NCBI GenBank assembly: GCA_033557465.1
Contig: CM066040.1
Span: forward strand, 322,604,297-322,668,296
Source of the DNA: Ichthyophis bannanicus
Lineage: Eukaryota > Chordata > Amphibia > Gymnophiona > Ichthyophiidae
Length of the DNA: 64,000 nt
Reading direction: 5' to 3'
Of the stretch, positions 62,245 through 64,000 are shown piece after piece (the first letter of the stretch is position 1; each line of letters starts with the position of its first letter). Position numbers and translations under genes: made by a program. The notes under the pieces were generated by a model. It was not told the origin of the DNA. It worked only from the letters and a program-made list of their open reading frames with translations, and made no database searches.

Positions 62245-63720
62245 AGAACATAAGAACATAAGAAATGCCATACTGGGTCAGACCAAAGGTCCATCAAGCC
62301 CAGTATCGTGTTTCCAACAGTGGCCATTCCAGGTCTCAAGTACCTGTCGGGATCCCAAAGGTATACACATTCCATCCTGCTTGTCCCCAGCAGTGGATTT
62401 TCCCAGTCCGCTTTAATGGTTTATGGACTTTTCCTCCAGGAACTTGTCCAAACCTGTTTTGAACCCAGCTACATACTACACGTTGAGTGAAAAAATATTT
62501 TCTCTGATTAGTCTTAAATGTGCCACATTGTAGAATCATCGCATGTCCCCTAGTCTTTCTACTTTTTGAAGAAGTAGTTAACAATGGATTTACATTTACC
62601 TGTTCCACTCCATTCATTATTTTATAGACTTCGATCACATCTCCCTTTAGCTGTCTCTCTTCCAAGTTGAAGAGCCCTAACTTTTTAAGCCTTTCCTTGT
62701 AGGGATATACTTCCAGCCCCTTTACCATTTTTGTCATTCTTCTCTGTACCTTTTCCAATTCTGCTATATCCTTTTTAAGAAATGGCAACTAGAACTGCAC
62801 ACAATATTCAAATATTCAAGGTGCGTTCGCACCGTGGAGCGATACAGAGGCATTACAGTATCCTTGGTTTAATTTTCTATTCTTTTCCTTAGAATTCCTA
62901 GCATTCTATTTGCTTTCTTGGAAGTGGCTGCACACTGGGAAGAGAGTTTCAACATACTATTCATGATGACGCCCGGATCCTTTTCTTAACTGATGAGTCC
63001 TAATGTGGAACTTTGCATTGTGTAACTGTAGTTTGGGTTGTTTCTCAATTGACCCAATTTAGTTAGAAAAGACCTACATGCATTATCTGACTTTTATCTA
63101 TCCTTCCAATGTAAATAGCTTATGTATATAGTTAACCCTGTTTTCCAAGTTTATACTCCCGTTCGATGTAAACCTGACAGCTTGTTGTTATGGTCGTTAA
63201 GTTATAATGTAAACCGCACTGATGCTAAATAGCGCGGTATATAAGAAATTGTAATAAATAAATAATAAATAAATGCATAACGTTGCACTTGGCCACATTA
63301 AATTTCATCAGCCATTTGGACGCTTAGTCTCCCAATTTTTCAAGTTCCTTCTGCAATTTTTCACAATCCACTTGTACTATGAACAACTTTGTGTCATCTG
63401 CAAATTTGATCATCTCACTCATTATTCCCATTTCCAGATCATTTATAAATATGTTAAGCAACAGGCCAGCACGAATCCCTGGGGTATTCCATTATTTACC
63501 TTTCTCCATTGAGAAAATTGTCCATTTTGTCCTATTCTCTGTTTTCTATATTTTAACAAATTACTAATCCACAATAGTAAACTGCATCCTATCCCATGAC
63601 TTTTTAAATTTTGCTAAGAGTCTCTCATAAGGGACCTTGTCAAAGGCTTTCTGAAAATCTAGATACACCGTCTACCCTCTCACCTTTATCTACCTGTTTA
63701 TTCACACCTTCGAAAAAAAA
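62245..63720 (-). mobile_element. CR1-E (antisense), interrupted by an L2 tail
   Basis: The 3' end begins (ACATAAGA)n and TGCCATACTGGGTCAGACCA. Frame 62336-62788 has 'KKDIAELEKVQRRMTKMVKG', the CR1 C-terminal signature. RT remnants on both sides of the insertion include the 'FADDTKLF'-like region near 63390. It runs to about 63720. Confidence 0.85.
63046..63272 (+). mobile_element. L2-type tail (sense) in CR1-E
   Basis: 'ATGTAAACCGCACTGATGCT' then 'AGCGCGGTATATAAGAAATT' and (AAAT)n is the sense L2 tail. It interrupts CR1-E before 'ATGCATAACGTTGCACTTGG'. Confidence 0.8.
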
Positions 63721-64000
63721 GCATATTAGTGATACTAGCTCATGGATGGAAGACATGCCCTATTCATGAAGCAATCATTTCGTAAAGAATGTCAAAAATT
63801 GAATCTTCATCTATAAATCCAGTTTCGGATCTGTGCAGGTCCCTTTACATTTAAGGTTTGATTTACTATGTTTTTTGCCCCATAAATACACAGTGCAGCA
63901 ACCTGATTTCCAAAAAAACTTCATAAAAGCAACCACAGTATGTGACAAAGACTGCAAGATCAGTCTAATCTATTCTATTTGCTTTCTTTTGTAATGCCAT
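63721..64000. other. Unassigned window end
   Basis: No recognisable feature in the last 280 bases. Confidence 0.3.

Noticed and set aside
1..64000. CRISPR array, prophage or bacterial operon
   Set aside because: No regularly spaced short repeats with unique spacers are present, and all recognisable coding text belongs to vertebrate retroelements.

Overview
This window is vertebrate repeat DNA. I found no host protein-coding gene, rRNA, genuine tRNA, CRISPR array or bacterial-type operon. The repeats are CR1, L2-type, RTE/BovB-like and L1-like LINEs, DIRS tyrosine-recombinase retrotransposons, Penelope-like elements with GIY-YIG endonucleases, Gypsy LTR elements, a tRNA-derived SINE, several MITEs and one endogenous retrovirus (ERV). 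Abundant DIRS plus Penelope plus CR1/L2 fits a large amphibian genome. A caecilian is my best guess, but that is inference from repeat content alone.

Layout. 0-5.4 kb: a minisatellite, a solo DIRS end, an antisense RTE piece, a CR1 split by a foldback insertion, a Penelope 3' end, an L2 and a SINE. 5.4-17.3 kb: two inverted ~1.1 kb arms flank a Gypsy cluster (LTR, body 1, LTR, truncated body 2) and a Penelope fragment. Body 1 has one 860-codon ORF that runs gag, CCHC, protease, integrase, with no reverse transcriptase (RT). 17.3-31.6 kb: one DIRS element (DIRS-A) split into at least five pieces by nested LINEs and a Penelope element. 31.6-39.5 kb: a near full-length decayed CR1 (esterase ORF1, endonuclease, RT), a foldback MITE with a perfect 135-bp palindrome and an RTE insertion, and an L1-like ORF1. 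39.5-51.8 kb: a CR1 holding a DNA-type MITE and a DIRS element (DIRS-B) with both terminal inverted repeats, itself invaded by two L2 elements and a SINE. 51.8-55.0 kb: foldback MITEs, RTE, a short retrocopy, CR1 pieces and a hAT-like MITE. 55.04-61.79 kb: an ERV with identical 328-bp LTRs and a 5-bp target duplication. 61.8-64 kb: CR1 and L2 tails.

The two youngest and most coherent units are the Gypsy cluster and the ERV. The ERV keeps gag and env open, and pol follows gag in frame after a single UAG, but most of RT and integrase is deleted. The Gypsy body keeps gag, protease and an intact-looking integrase core but lacks RT. Both therefore look like partial genomes that would need enzymes supplied in trans. 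The nesting order gives a relative chronology that is read directly from insertion boundaries and, in several places, target-site duplications.
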